Shown here piece after piece: positions 27,691 through 37,816 of a DNA stretch of 64,000 nt. Below the pieces are notes generated by a model. It had not been told where the DNA came from and made no database searches. It was given only the letters and a program-made list of their open reading frames with translations. Source of the stretch: Xanthomonas sacchari (GTDB lineage Bacteria > Pseudomonadota > Gammaproteobacteria > Xanthomonadales > Xanthomonadaceae). Position numbers and translations under genes: made by a program. Each line of letters starts with the position of its first letter. Position 1 is the first letter of the stretch. The DNA is taken from assembly GCF_024266585.1 (NCBI RefSeq), contig NZ_CP100647.1:1-64000 (forward strand). Reading direction: 5' to 3'.

Positions 27691-28308
27691 GGGTGCGCCT
27701 GAGAAAGCGGAGACGATGCCTATTGTTGGTGCGGCGCGGCGAAATGGGATGTGACGGTTTGTCGCAGTGTCGGGTGCATGCGATGACGACCTCCGCGTTC
27801 GCGCAGATTGCGCGAGCCTTGGTCAAGTTGGAGTCCGCTGACCAACTCTGCCGCTTGATCGCTCCCAACGATGGCGAGCCTTGCTTGGCTCGATCATTCC
27901 TCTGTGGACGCGATCAAACATAACTCTCGAATCCGCTCAATGTCACCGAGTTTGGATCGCTGCACTATGCATGGTGTATCGAACCATGCGCTGTCACGCA
28001 CAAAGATCGTGCATGGCGCAACTCTAGAACTGAGCAAACGTTGCTGGCTTTCCCCCACCATCAGGCACCTGGCACCTGGCACGCATCGCTCCACCTCAAT
28101 CCTGATTTCAGGACTTAACAACGAGAGCAGTCTGCAATCGGACGTTTTACTGGAACAAAACACCCAGGGAATCTCTATGCGATGCCTCTCCCAATTGGAA
28201 GAGGCATCTTCCTTAATCCGGAGCCGGCGCAGACCCTTGCTTAAGCCTGCGCTCTGCCACTCCATGTAATCCTGAATACCTAAGCAATGCAACCCTCTGA
28301 AGCAGGCG
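27691..28308. other. Gene-poor low-GC spacer, left part of island
   Basis: About 620 bp with visibly lower GC than cydA. Open frames of up to 132 codons exist on both strands (27871-28269 plus, 27894-28292 minus) but have no ribosome binding site or family resemblance. A 9-bp inverted repeat GATGCCTCT...AGAGGCATC at 28181-28208 could form a hairpin. Confidence 0.5.
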
Positions 28309-28620
28309 CTACTTCAAGTAAATCTCGACGATACGGCATCCATCCGCCTGCACGTTGACCTTGCGCTTATTCAAAAGCGCGGCCATCGCGATGGCAAGCA
28401 TTCCTTTTCCTCCGGACTGCGCCTCGTCGAACGTCATGATCGAAGCTGAAGGAGATGCCGTTTTGCACTCTTGAGGCAACGCGGTGAACCATACGAAATG
28501 ACCCGTTCCTGATTGATAGGCGTTGATCTGAGTAACCTCGACATCATTCATCCACTCATTGGCGAACGACTGGCCAGAGAAAACAACTGCAAACATAAGC
28601 GCAATCCACCTAACCTGCAT
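28309..28620 (-). CDS. Small secreted protein of unknown function
   Basis: Protein of 103 residues. A signal peptide is clear (MQVRWIALMFAVVFSGQSFA, cleavage after SFA), followed by a short periplasmic domain with EWMNDVEVTQINAYQSGTGH and a C-terminal QADGCRIVEIYLK. Two cysteines (in QECK and DGCRI) may form a disulfide. AGAGGTG sits seven bases before the ATG, a strong ribosome binding site, which argues that the gene is expressed. I do not recognise the family. It is alone in a low-GC island near an orphan tailspike gene, so acquired origin is likely. Confidence 0.7.
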   Translation of the reverse strand: MQVRWIALMFAVVFSGQSFANEWMNDVEVTQINAYQSGTGHFVWFTALPQECKTASPSASIMTFDEAQSGGKGMLAIAMAALLNKRKVNVQADGCRIVEIYLK

Positions 28621-29852
28621 TTCTATCACCTCTCTCCTGTTGGTTTTTCGATTTTCATTCAAAAGAATAGCACGCGACGAATCTCACAACACATCGGCCC
28701 GCGCAGTCATAAGCTCAGGGCGAGATCACCGCCCGTGACTGACCCTACTTCATATAAAAATCAACTGCACCATATTGGACCACCCCGATTGATGACAGCC
28801 ACATGATCTAAGCAAGTCCACCTTGATTCACCCCACTTGTTGCTGATGGTGCAGCGTTGCAAGCTTTCCTCTCACAGACCCATTGCCGGATTCACGCCGC
28901 CAGCGATCCGCGCGCGACACGGGATCGCTGATACAGTCGCGCGGGGGTGTCAACTCGACAGAGCGATCCTGACACCCGGCCGATCGGCACGAGTCAAAGT
29001 CGCCGCATTGCTCCGCGGCGACTTCGGTCGTGGCTCGAAGCGGAGGCCGAACTCCGCCACGGCAAAACATGCCAATGGTTAGCGCAACACATCGTTAGCC
29101 TGCCGAAAATCCCTTTACCTCGCGCTGCAACGCCTTAAGGCGCGGACAGCGCACATACAACGCGCGCGATTGCGCTACGCCTGCGCCGTGCAACCAACCT
29201 TGCCAGTAATCCCCCCAATCAACACAACAGCCGCTCACTCCGATTCCTGCATGGTACGGCGCATCTGCAACGTCCAAGTCGCAGGCTCCCGTGCGTTCCG
29301 AGAGTACCTCACTTGTTGATCACGAATCCATCCATCCCCCTTGACTAACACGATCCTTAGCAAGTTCTCATTCGGTGAGAACGCGTTGCCCCATGCTGTG
29401 GTCCCGTTTCCTGGAGACCGGATGATGTCCATCAACCATGTGTCATTCCAGCTGAGCCTTTCGCTGCACCAACTTCTTAAGCTAGGCGGTAGCGAACGCT
29501 GGTGCGAACTGGTGCTGGCGGCCTTGCAACTATTCGGGAACGCCGTACCCGGATTGAAACAATATGGCGTTTCAACCGCAACGTCGATCTAACCAGGCAG
29601 ATGCCGAGCCTGTCGATGACGGCCACACGGGCAGAACCCTGTACACGGCGTGCACTGCGTAATGTTTTTGTGCCCTTCGCAGACCGCCCCTCTCCAGCGT
29701 TGGCCCGCAGGAGTTCCAGGAAGATTCGCAGTGCCGATCCACGACCCGCGTAGTTCAAAAGTCCCTGTACGCAATGAAGGCATTGAGTCTCCACGGTGTA
29801 CTGGGTAGTCCACGTTTCAACCTTGCCTACTTTTCATAAAGGAGTTGAATAA
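28621..29852. other. Decayed, gene-poor part of the low-GC island
   Basis: About 1.2 kb without a convincing complete gene. On the minus strand a protein-like fragment (KGDGWIRDQQVRYSRNAR) lies around 29235-29480; other frames are short and lack ribosome binding sites. Nothing recognisable as RNA. Confidence 0.5.
29235..29480 (-). pseudogene. Possible coding remnant of unknown family
   Basis: The open minus-strand frame reads SERLSWNDTWLMDIIRSPGN and further on VKGDGWIRDQQVRYSRNARE, then stops at 29235. The composition looks protein-like, but there is no ribosome binding site at its only ATG and the frame continues upstream of that ATG without a clear start. I cannot name the family. It may be a fragment of a lost gene. 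Confidence 0.25.
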
Positions 29853-31940
29853 ATGACAGTCTCCACAGCCGACCATTGCCGATTTCACCAGGGCGACGGC
29901 GTTACCCGTGCTTTTGCTGGCCCGGTGGCTCACTCCAGAAGTCGCGTGAAGGCATTTATCATCCTTAATGAAAAGGCGTCCGAATTGGAGAGTGGCGATT
30001 TCGACGTTGAACGAATCGGCGATGAATCCGGTACCCGCATCGTAATGCACCGCCCTCCATCTTCCGCTGAAAAAATCCTGTTGATCAATGTGGCAAGTTA
30101 TGCACATAAGATTGACGCCGCCGGCGATATTCCACTCGCCGAAGCATTTACAAAACCCAGATTGGACACACTTGCAATGCACAATCACGAACACGCCAAA
30201 TCCCACGGCGGGTTACGGGAAATTTCGGATTCAACGCCAAGCACTGTAAGCGACACGCGCTCCCCTTTTCCAATGACAGCGCGTGAGAGAAATGAGGAGA
30301 TTGCCGGAACAGCTTCTAGCGAAGGTGACGACACCTCCTTACGCGAGAGCCTCGCTCAAACAGACGGAGGCTCTTTGATTGGATATTCCTTCCCTGCGTC
30401 TGGCGAAGGCACTACAGTCAAGGATTTTCTGGATGGTCTGTGGGCAGGAACAGGCGCGCGGAATATTCGGTTCCAGCAGACGGCTGCCACCGGCGCCGCG
30501 CCCATCCCCGTTTCCGACAAGTTGAGTTACCTTCCTGTCTCGGTACTGGAATTTGGTGCTGATCGCACCGGTTCCTCTGATTCGTCGTCGGCATTCCAGG
30601 CCGCGGTGGACGATGTGCAAAACCGTGGCGGCGGAGTCGTGCATGTGCCATACGGGATTTATCGGATTGATACAGCAGTGACGATTTCCCGAGGGGGAAT
30701 CGCGATCAAGGGCGACGGTGTCCTAGAAGAGTTCGTCGGCCCATTCGGCTCGACTGTTCCGCAACTTCGCGGCAATGGATCCTGGATACTATTAGGCTCG
30801 GAAAACGAGAGCGCATTCGTTTTGGCATCTGGCTCAAACAACGTACAGATAGCGGGAATCGGATTCGACCAGACGAAACCTTCACCGACCCCCGACTGGA
30901 ATCCCCCCGCCTACAAGCCCTGCATCAGGATCAATGCCGGCGGAGCTTGTTTGCTAGAAAATTTGGTTTTTTTGGGGGTGACAGCGGGCATTGAGATCGG
31001 CCAACCAGGTGTCAGCACAGGGCGGACGCGCATCGAAAACGTATGGGGGGAGTTCTTCTCATTTGGAATAAAAGTCAATTTTGCCGCAGACGTTGTCCGC
31101 GTCAACAATTTCCATCAATATCCCTTTTGGAGCGCCTTCACCGCCGACGTGGCCGCTTACACCCAAAAAAATACCTATGGCCTAGTTTCGTATCGCAACG
31201 ACAATTGTCAAATCACCAATTTCTTCGTCTATGGTGTCTGGCGAGGCATTTACCTGGCAACGAGTGGGGACGGCGCCACCAATAAAATGATGGTGGCGAA
31301 TGCGGACTTGGATGCCTGCGCTACTGGTGTTCTTGTAGACGGCAGTGGCATTACCGCTTCCATGACCAATATTCAATGCCAGCCCGGCCCAAATACGCAG
31401 CTATCAAATAGCCGCGGCATCTTCGTCAATGGAGATGGAAACAGCCTTATGCTGTGCAATTTGCGCGTAGCACGGACAACGGCAGAAGCTGTATTTGTCA
31501 GTGGGAACGGGAATGCTGTTGGCATCAGCAATTGCTATTTTGACAATTGGGATGACGCCCTGTCTGGTGCGTTCACTGCAATCTCGTCCACCAGCGACAC
31601 GAACAGAATCCATCTGTCAGGTTCTATCACCTATTTCACGGGCACCGGTAATCACGGTGCGTTCCTTGGTGGTCAGATGCGCTCGTATCATTGGCCGAAC
31701 TGCGCATCTGGATCTCTTGCCGCCACTGTGGACAGCAGCGGCTCGGTAGCGATTGCGCATGGGCTCGGCTTTGCCCCAGCGCGTGCATTTTCCAACAATC
31801 AGACGGACTACGCGTTTCTTCTAAATGTCATCAATATAGACAACACGAACATCTATGTTTCGGTTCGCGATGTAAACAAATCCGGGGAAAGGGCGGCATC
31901 CGGCTCAAATCTCACGATCAACTGGTCGGCCAGCATGTGA
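29853..31940 (+). CDS. Orphan phage tailspike/tail-fibre-like protein with pectate-lyase-type beta-helix
   Basis: Protein of 695 residues. The first about 90 residues (HQGDGVTRAFAGPVAHSRSR, later VKAFIILNEKASELESGDFD) resemble the virion-attachment domain of T7-type tail fibres. From about residue 230, SVLEFGADRTGSSDSSSAFQ starts a right-handed parallel beta-helix of the pectate lyase superfamily, rich in Gly/Asn turns, as in polysaccharide-cleaving tailspikes. No signal peptide is present. AAGGAG precedes the ATG by eight bases. No capsid, terminase or lysis genes are nearby, so it is either a prophage remnant or a recruited tailspike. GC is clearly lower than the chromosome average. Confidence 0.8.
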   Translation: MTVSTADHCRFHQGDGVTRAFAGPVAHSRSRVKAFIILNEKASELESGDFDVERIGDESGTRIVMHRPPSSAEKILLINVASYAHKIDAAGDIPLAEAFTKPRLDTLAMHNHEHAKSHGGLREISDSTPSTVSDTRSPFPMTARERNEEIAGTASSEGDDTSLRESLAQTDGGSLIGYSFPASGEGTTVKDFLDGLWAGTGARNIRFQQTAATGAAPIPVSDKLSYLPVSVLEFGADRTGSSDSSSAFQAAVDDVQNRGGGVVHVPYGIYRIDTAVTISRGGIAIKGDGVLEEFVGPFGSTVPQLRGNGSWILLGSENESAFVLASGSNNVQIAGIGFDQTKPSPTPDWNPPAYKPCIRINAGGACLLENLVFLGVTAGIEIGQPGVSTGRTRIENVWGEFFSFGIKVNFAADVVRVNNFHQYPFWSAFTADVAAYTQKNTYGLVSYRNDNCQITNFFVYGVWRGIYLATSGDGATNKMMVANADLDACATGVLVDGSGITASMTNIQCQPGPNTQLSNSRGIFVNGDGNSLMLCNLRVARTTAEAVFVSGNGNAVGISNCYFDNWDDALSGAFTAISSTSDTNRIHLSGSITYFTGTGNHGAFLGGQMRSYHWPNCASGSLAATVDSSGSVAIAHGLGFAPARAFSNNQTDYAFLLNVINIDNTNIYVSVRDVNKSGERAASGSNLTINWSASM

Positions 31941-31964
31941 AGTAAGCCAATCGATCGGCTCAAT

Positions 31965-31996
31965 CAGCGCGGTTACTGCATGGAGTAGCCGCGCTG
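31965..31996 (+). terminator. Hairpin downstream of the tailspike gene
   Basis: Inverted repeat CAGCGCGGTTACT / AGTAGCCGCGCTG with a 6-nt loop, 25 bp after the stop codon. It could terminate transcription, but no T-run follows. Confidence 0.45.
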
Positions 31997-32129
31997 TCGA
32001 CCATTGAATTTCATGGGCCATTCGCCGACTTCGTCGGCTTTGAAAATTTGCTTTCATTCAGTACGGCGCGCCTACCAGCTTGGCCTGATCAAGCCTCGGT
32101 GCCAGATGCGGCGATCCGGATCTAGGCAT

Positions 32130-32282
32130 GAGGATAGGGATCCAGCGCATCAGCCAGCGCAGGTACTAGCCGGTGGCCGCAACGATGCCGTTCAGTGCAT
32201 CGCCCTGTCCCGCCTTGAGCCAGCAGCGGTCCAGCCGATGATCCCGCTTCAGATGCCCGAACACCGCTCTCATCCCCGTTTG
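32130..32282 (-). pseudogene. IS5-family transposase C-terminal remnant
   Basis: The minus strand encodes VFGHLKRDHRLDRCWLKAGQ followed by GDALNGIVAATG, an in-frame TAG at 32166-32168, and then YLRWLMRWI. This corresponds to the conserved C-terminal region of IS5-type transposases (usually GHLK..HRMDRCWLKG...GDALHAVLCAAGYNLRWLL). The rest of the element is missing or unrecognisable. It lies at the right edge of the low-GC island, just before the S9 peptidase gene. Confidence 0.75.
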
Positions 32283-32488
32283 ACCAGCATAGTTGTCAGC
32301 GTTTCCGCGACCTGCCCTGCGGGGTGCGAGATCGTTACTCCATCCAATAGCGACAGTCCCCCGCATCGGTGCACGCTCTGCTGGCGCGCCTGGCGCCGTT
32401 GCTCGGCCCCCGCCCATGACCAACGGCGCAATCGCCGCCACCCTGGCGGCTGCTACGCTTGCGGTTTGCCGTTCGCCCGGAAGTCCAG

Positions 32489-34873
32489 ATGCGTCGTCTC
32501 GCCCTGAGCGCTGTTGTGTTGCTGTCCCTGTCCTGCCTGCCGCCGCTGGCCGCGGCGCAGGATGCCGCCGCCCCGCTGACCATCGAACAGGCCATGGCCG
32601 ATCCGGACTGGATCGGGCCGCCGGTCGAGGACGCCTGGTGGGCCTGGGACGGGCGCCAGGTGCAGTACCAGCTCAAGCGCACCGGCAGCCCGGTGCGCGA
32701 CACCTACCGCCAGGGCATCGACGGCAGCGCCGCGCAGCGGGTCGAGGACGCCCAGCGCAGCACCCTGGATGCGGCCAATCCGGTCTACGACGCACGCCGC
32801 CAGCGCATGCTGTTCGTGCGCAACGGCGACGTGTTCCTGCGCGACCTGCGCAGCGGCGCGCTGACCCAGTTGACCCGCAGCAACCAGGCCGCCGCGCGGC
32901 CGCAGTTCACCACCGATGGCGGCGCGCTGTGGCGGGTCGGCAACGACTGGTACCGCTGGAGTCCCGGCGGCGGCGTACAGCAGGCCGCGGTGCTCAAGGC
33001 CGAGCGCGATCCCGATGCCGCGCCCAAGCCCGACGTGCTGCGCGAGCAGCAACTGCGTACCCTGGAAACCCTGGCCCGCGACCGCGCGCAGCGCGAGCTG
33101 CTGCGCCAGCAGGAGCAGGCCTGGCGCCGTGCCGACAGCAGCCGCGCGCCGGCGCCGGTGTACCTGGGCGACGACGTGGTGGTCGACGACAGCGCGCTGT
33201 CGCCGGACGGCCGCCACCTGCTGGTGGTGACCCACGCCAAGGGCGCCGAGGAAGGCCGCGAGAGCAAGATGCCCAAGTACGTGACCGAATCCGGCTACGC
33301 CGAATTCCAGGAAACACGCACCCTGGTCGGCCGCAACCCGCCGGTGGCGCAGACCCTGTGGCTGGTCGATGCGGTGGCCGGCAGCGCGCGCAAGCTCGAC
33401 CTCTCCGTGCTACCCGGCATCGACACCGATCCACTGGCGGCGCTGCGCAAGGCCGCCAAGCAGGAGCCGCTGCAGGGCCCGCGCGCGGTCCGCGTGGAGA
33501 CCGATGGCGACGGCAGCGGCGCCTCGATGCACTGGAGCGAGGACGGCCGCAACGTCGCCGTGCTGCTGCGCGCGGTGGACAACAAGGACCGCTGGATCGC
33601 CAGCGTGGACCTGGACAAGGCGGTGCTGCAGCCGCGCCACCGCCTCACCGATCCGGCGTGGATCAACTGGAGCTTCAACGACTTCGGCTGGATGCCGGAC
33701 AACCAGACCCTGTGGCTGCTGTCCGAGCAGTCCGGCTACGCGCACCTGTACACCCAGCGCGGCACCGAGAAGCCGCGCCAGCGCACCTCCGGCAAGTGGG
33801 AGGTGTCCGCGCCGGTGGTCAGCGCCGACGGCCAGGGCTTCCTGTTCCTGTGCAACCGCAAGTGGCCGGGCGACTACGAGGTGTGCAAGCTCGACCTGCG
33901 CAACGACAGCGTCGCCGAACTGACCGCGCTGGACGGCGTGGAGGACTTCGCGCTCTCGCCCGACGGCCAGCAGCTGCTGGTGCACTACTCCGGCCCCTAC
34001 CTGCCACCGCAACTGGCGGTGCTGCCGGCCGCCGGCGGCACCGCACGCGTGCTCACCGACACCCGCAGCGCCGCGTTCAAGGCGCGCCCGTGGGTGCAAC
34101 CGCAGTTCGTGCAGGTGCCGTCCAAGCACGGCGCCGGCACCATCTGGGGCAAGTACTACGGCCCGGCGCAGCCGGAGCCGGGCAAGCGCTATCCGGTGGT
34201 GATGTTCGTGCACGGCGCCGGCTACCTGCAGAACGTGTCGGCGCGCTACACCCCTTACTTCCGCGAGCAGATGTTCCACAACCTGCTGGTGCAGAAGGGC
34301 TACATCGTGCTGGACCTGGACTACCGCGCCAGCGCCGGCTACGGCCGCGATTGGCGCACCGCGATCTACCGCGACATGGGCCATCCGGAGCTGGAGGACT
34401 ACCTGGACGGCCTGGACTGGCTGGTCGACAGCAAGCAGGGCGACCGCGGCCGCGCCGGCATCTACGGCGGCTCCTACGGCGGCTTCATGACCTACATGGC
34501 GCTGTTCCGCAGCCCCGGCACGTTCAAGGCCGGCGCCGCGCTGCGCCCGGTGGCCGACTGGAGCCAGTACAACCACGAGTACACCTCCAACATCCTCAAC
34601 ACCCCGGACCTGGACCCGGAGGCCTACCGCACCTCTTCGCCGATCGAGTACGCCAGCGGGCTGCGCGACCACCTGCTGATCGCCCACGGCATGGTCGACG
34701 ACAACGTGTTCTTCAAGGACTCGGTGGACATGACCCAGAAGCTGATCGAACTGCACAAGGACAACTGGGAAATCGCGCCGTATCCGATGGAGAAGCACGG
34801 CTTCACCCGCGCCGACTCCTGGCTGGACGAGTACAAGCGCATCCTCAAGCTGTTCGAGCGCGAGCTGCGCTGA
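32489..34873 (+). CDS. S9 family peptidase (dipeptidyl-peptidase IV-like), exported
   Basis: Protein of 794 residues with a signal peptide (LALSAVVLLSLSCLPPLAAA). The N-terminal beta-propeller has TolB-like blades (LSPDGRHLLVV, SFNDFGWMPDNQTLWLL). The C-terminal alpha/beta-hydrolase has Ser in GIYGGSYGGFMTYM, Asp in HGMVDDNVFF and His in EKHGFTRADSW. S9B/S9C enzymes release dipeptides or degrade oligopeptides in the periplasm, and Xanthomonas species have several. An alternative upstream start in the same frame would spoil the signal peptide. Monocistronic. Confidence 0.92.
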   Translation: MRRLALSAVVLLSLSCLPPLAAAQDAAAPLTIEQAMADPDWIGPPVEDAWWAWDGRQVQYQLKRTGSPVRDTYRQGIDGSAAQRVEDAQRSTLDAANPVYDARRQRMLFVRNGDVFLRDLRSGALTQLTRSNQAAARPQFTTDGGALWRVGNDWYRWSPGGGVQQAAVLKAERDPDAAPKPDVLREQQLRTLETLARDRAQRELLRQQEQAWRRADSSRAPAPVYLGDDVVVDDSALSPDGRHLLVVTHAKGAEEGRESKMPKYVTESGYAEFQETRTLVGRNPPVAQTLWLVDAVAGSARKLDLSVLPGIDTDPLAALRKAAKQEPLQGPRAVRVETDGDGSGASMHWSEDGRNVAVLLRAVDNKDRWIASVDLDKAVLQPRHRLTDPAWINWSFNDFGWMPDNQTLWLLSEQSGYAHLYTQRGTEKPRQRTSGKWEVSAPVVSADGQGFLFLCNRKWPGDYEVCKLDLRNDSVAELTALDGVEDFALSPDGQQLLVHYSGPYLPPQLAVLPAAGGTARVLTDTRSAAFKARPWVQPQFVQVPSKHGAGTIWGKYYGPAQPEPGKRYPVVMFVHGAGYLQNVSARYTPYFREQMFHNLLVQKGYIVLDLDYRASAGYGRDWRTAIYRDMGHPELEDYLDGLDWLVDSKQGDRGRAGIYGGSYGGFMTYMALFRSPGTFKAGAALRPVADWSQYNHEYTSNILNTPDLDPEAYRTSSPIEYASGLRDHLLIAHGMVDDNVFFKDSVDMTQKLIELHKDNWEIAPYPMEKHGFTRADSWLDEYKRILKLFERELR

Positions 34874-35338
34874 GCCGGCCGCACGCCGAGGCGCCTGCAG
34901 TCGACATGCTGCAGGCGCCGGGCAGCAGCCTGCATGACATGCCAACCATCTGCGTGCGCCACGCATCACGCCGGCCTGCGTAGGAGCGGCTTCAGCCGCG
35001 ACGGGGCGTTACCGGTAATGCCCCGCCGCGGCTGAAGCCGTTCCTACGCCAGCACCCGCCACCGCCACGGCCCCGCGATGCCTGCACCCCTGTGACGTTG
35101 GCGGCCAGGTCGTCCGGACCCGGACAGCATCGGTACCACCTCGCGGCCGCCCCCGCTCCTGGCGACACCGCATCGGCCATGCCCTGACCGCATCGCGGCA
35201 GAGGCCAAGCGCCCGGCGCATGCGCAGCGCCGCGCCCCTCGCGCACCACCCGGCTTGCGCCCTGGTCCGTCGTCCCTATCCTTGCCGGACTGCCGCCGAC
35301 GCAATCGTGCCGGTGTCGCCCCGACCGAAGGACCGCCG
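34874..35338. other. Intergenic region with a REP palindrome
   Basis: 465 bp between the S9 peptidase and a small membrane protein gene. Apart from the paired REP at 34980-35047 I see no coding sequence. Confidence 0.6.
34980..35047. repeat. Paired inverted GTAG-type REP
   Basis: GTAGGAGCGGCTTCAGCCGC at the left end is mirrored by GCGGCTGAAGCCGTTCCTAC at the right end. The two arms are separated by about 28 bp that contain GGGGCGTTACCGGTAATGCCCC, itself a smaller palindrome. The whole unit can fold into one long hairpin. Such REP doublets often mark transcript ends or RAYT-mobilised repeats. Confidence 0.88.
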
Positions 35339-35893
35339 ATGCCGCCACCGCCGATGCCCGCCGCGCGCAACCAGACCATCGATGCGATGGCCAAGCTCTC
35401 GCTGTTGCTGGGGGTACTGTCGCTGCTATATGCGCTGGGCCAGGCACTGCTGCTGATGGCGCTGCCGGACGGGGCGGTCGAGGACGTGCTACGCGAGGCA
35501 GGCCTGCCGTTGCCGCCGCTGCTGCAGTGGTGCGTCGTCCATGCGCAGGCGCTGTCCTGGCTGTCGGCGCTGCTGGCCGCGGGCCTATGTGCGGCGTCGT
35601 GGGCGCTGCTGCAGCGGCGCGACTGGGCGCGGCGGGCCTTCATCGTGTTCCTGGTGGTCACCGCCGCGGCCAACTTCGCGGTGTTGCCGCTGCTGTGGCA
35701 ACTGATCGACCTGCTGCAGGCCTGGGCGCCACTGCACGCCTTCGACCCGCAACAACTCCAGCACGATCTGGCCTTGGGCCGGATCACCCTGATGATCAGC
35801 GGCGCGCTGACCGCACTGGTGTTCGCCGGCCTGCACGGCTGGCTGGTCTACCAGCTGTGCCGTCCGGCGATCCGCGCCGAGTTCCATCGCTGA
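35339..35893 (+). CDS. Four-helix membrane protein of unknown function
   Basis: Protein of 184 residues with four hydrophobic segments: LSLLLGVLSLLYALGQALLL, LSWLSALLAAGLCAASWALL, AFIVFLVVTAAANFAVLPLL and LMISGALTALVFAGLHGWLV. The N-terminus is Pro-rich (MPPPPMPAARNQ). I do not recognise the family. It lies 64 bp upstream of hemF on the same strand, so co-transcription with hemF is possible. Confidence 0.75.
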   Translation: MPPPPMPAARNQTIDAMAKLSLLLGVLSLLYALGQALLLMALPDGAVEDVLREAGLPLPPLLQWCVVHAQALSWLSALLAAGLCAASWALLQRRDWARRAFIVFLVVTAAANFAVLPLLWQLIDLLQAWAPLHAFDPQQLQHDLALGRITLMISGALTALVFAGLHGWLVYQLCRPAIRAEFHR

Positions 35894-35948
35894 CACGCCG
35901 ACCGGCCTGCGCAGCCCGCCGCAGACGCCTGACATGACGAGCTTCTAG

Positions 35949-37120
<1,172 letters not shown>

Positions 37121-37215
37121 ACCGCCCCGTTCACGCGCGGCGTCGGCCGCGATGCGGCATGCCCGACAGCGCCCTGGCGATTGCGCGGCCTTGCGCCGGC
37201 CGCCGCGACCTGCGC

Positions 37216-37695
37216 TCAACTGCCCTTGTTGCTGAGAATGGTGATGTGGCCGTTGGTCTCCAGCAGCGCCAGGCGCACGTCGTCGATGCCCAGGCAGCCC
37301 TGCTGGCGCATCGCCGCCTCGAAATCGGCATGGCTGACCAGCTCGCGGCGCAGCACCTGGCGGAACACATGGCCATCGCGGGCCAGCACCACCGGTTCGC
37401 CCTCGATCAAGCGCTCCATGCGGGCGCTGCGCGAGGTCACCAGGCCGACCGTGAAGTTCAGCGCGATCAGCGTCGCCGCCAGCAACAGGCCGCCGCCGAG
37501 CGAGGTGTCCTCGCCGAGCAGGGCGTTCTGCACCGCATTGCCGAGCAGCACGATCAGCAGCATGTCGAACGGCGTCAGCTGGCCCATGGCGCGCTTGCCC
37601 GAGACCCGCACCATCACCAGCACCGCCACGTACACCACCACCGCGCGGAAGACGAATTCCCACCAGGGCATCGACAGATGGAAAAGATCAGGCAT
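37216..37695 (-). CDS. YetF/DUF421 family membrane protein
   Basis: Protein of 159 residues with two to three N-terminal helices (WWEFVFRAVVVYVAVLVMVR and FDMLLIVLLGNAVQNALLG) and a cytoplasmic C-terminal domain with MERLIEGEPVVLARDGHVFR. DUF421 (YetF) proteins are of uncertain function. It starts about 85 bp downstream of the 3' end of the sX13 sRNA on the same strand and converges on the hemF operon. Confidence 0.9.
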   Translation of the reverse strand: MPDLFHLSMPWWEFVFRAVVVYVAVLVMVRVSGKRAMGQLTPFDMLLIVLLGNAVQNALLGEDTSLGGGLLLAATLIALNFTVGLVTSRSARMERLIEGEPVVLARDGHVFRQVLRRELVSHADFEAAMRQQGCLGIDDVRLALLETNGHITILSNKGS

Positions 37696-37779
37696 CGCAC
37701 GGCTCGCAGGGAGGATGGAGCGGCGACCTTACGCCGTGGCGTGCAGGCGGCGATAGGGGCAGGCCCGAAGCGCGGGCAT

Positions 37780-37816
37780 AAAAAAGCCCCGCGGACCAGG
37801 GGGAGGTCGGCGGGGC
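37780..37816 (-). terminator. Rho-independent terminator of sX13
   Basis: On the minus strand GCCCCGC / GCGGGGC pair around an inner GACC/GGTC stem with a CU-rich loop, followed by six T residues (37785-37780). This is the third hairpin of the sRNA. Confidence 0.9.

Noticed and set aside
27691-27760. FNR/Anr box upstream of cydA
   Set aside because: No TTGAT-N4-ATCAA-like sequence is visible in the region.
28181-28208. Hairpin GATGCCTCT/AGAGGCATC as a transcription terminator
   Set aside because: Followed only by a weak T-rich stretch and not clearly placed after a gene, so not listed as a terminator.
27894-28292. A 132-codon minus-strand frame in the low-GC island
   Set aside because: No ribosome binding site, no family resemblance, and a comparable frame exists on the opposite strand.
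29477-29794. A 105-codon minus-strand frame beside the tailspike gene
   Set aside because: Arg-rich, no start context or homologue; likely non-coding.
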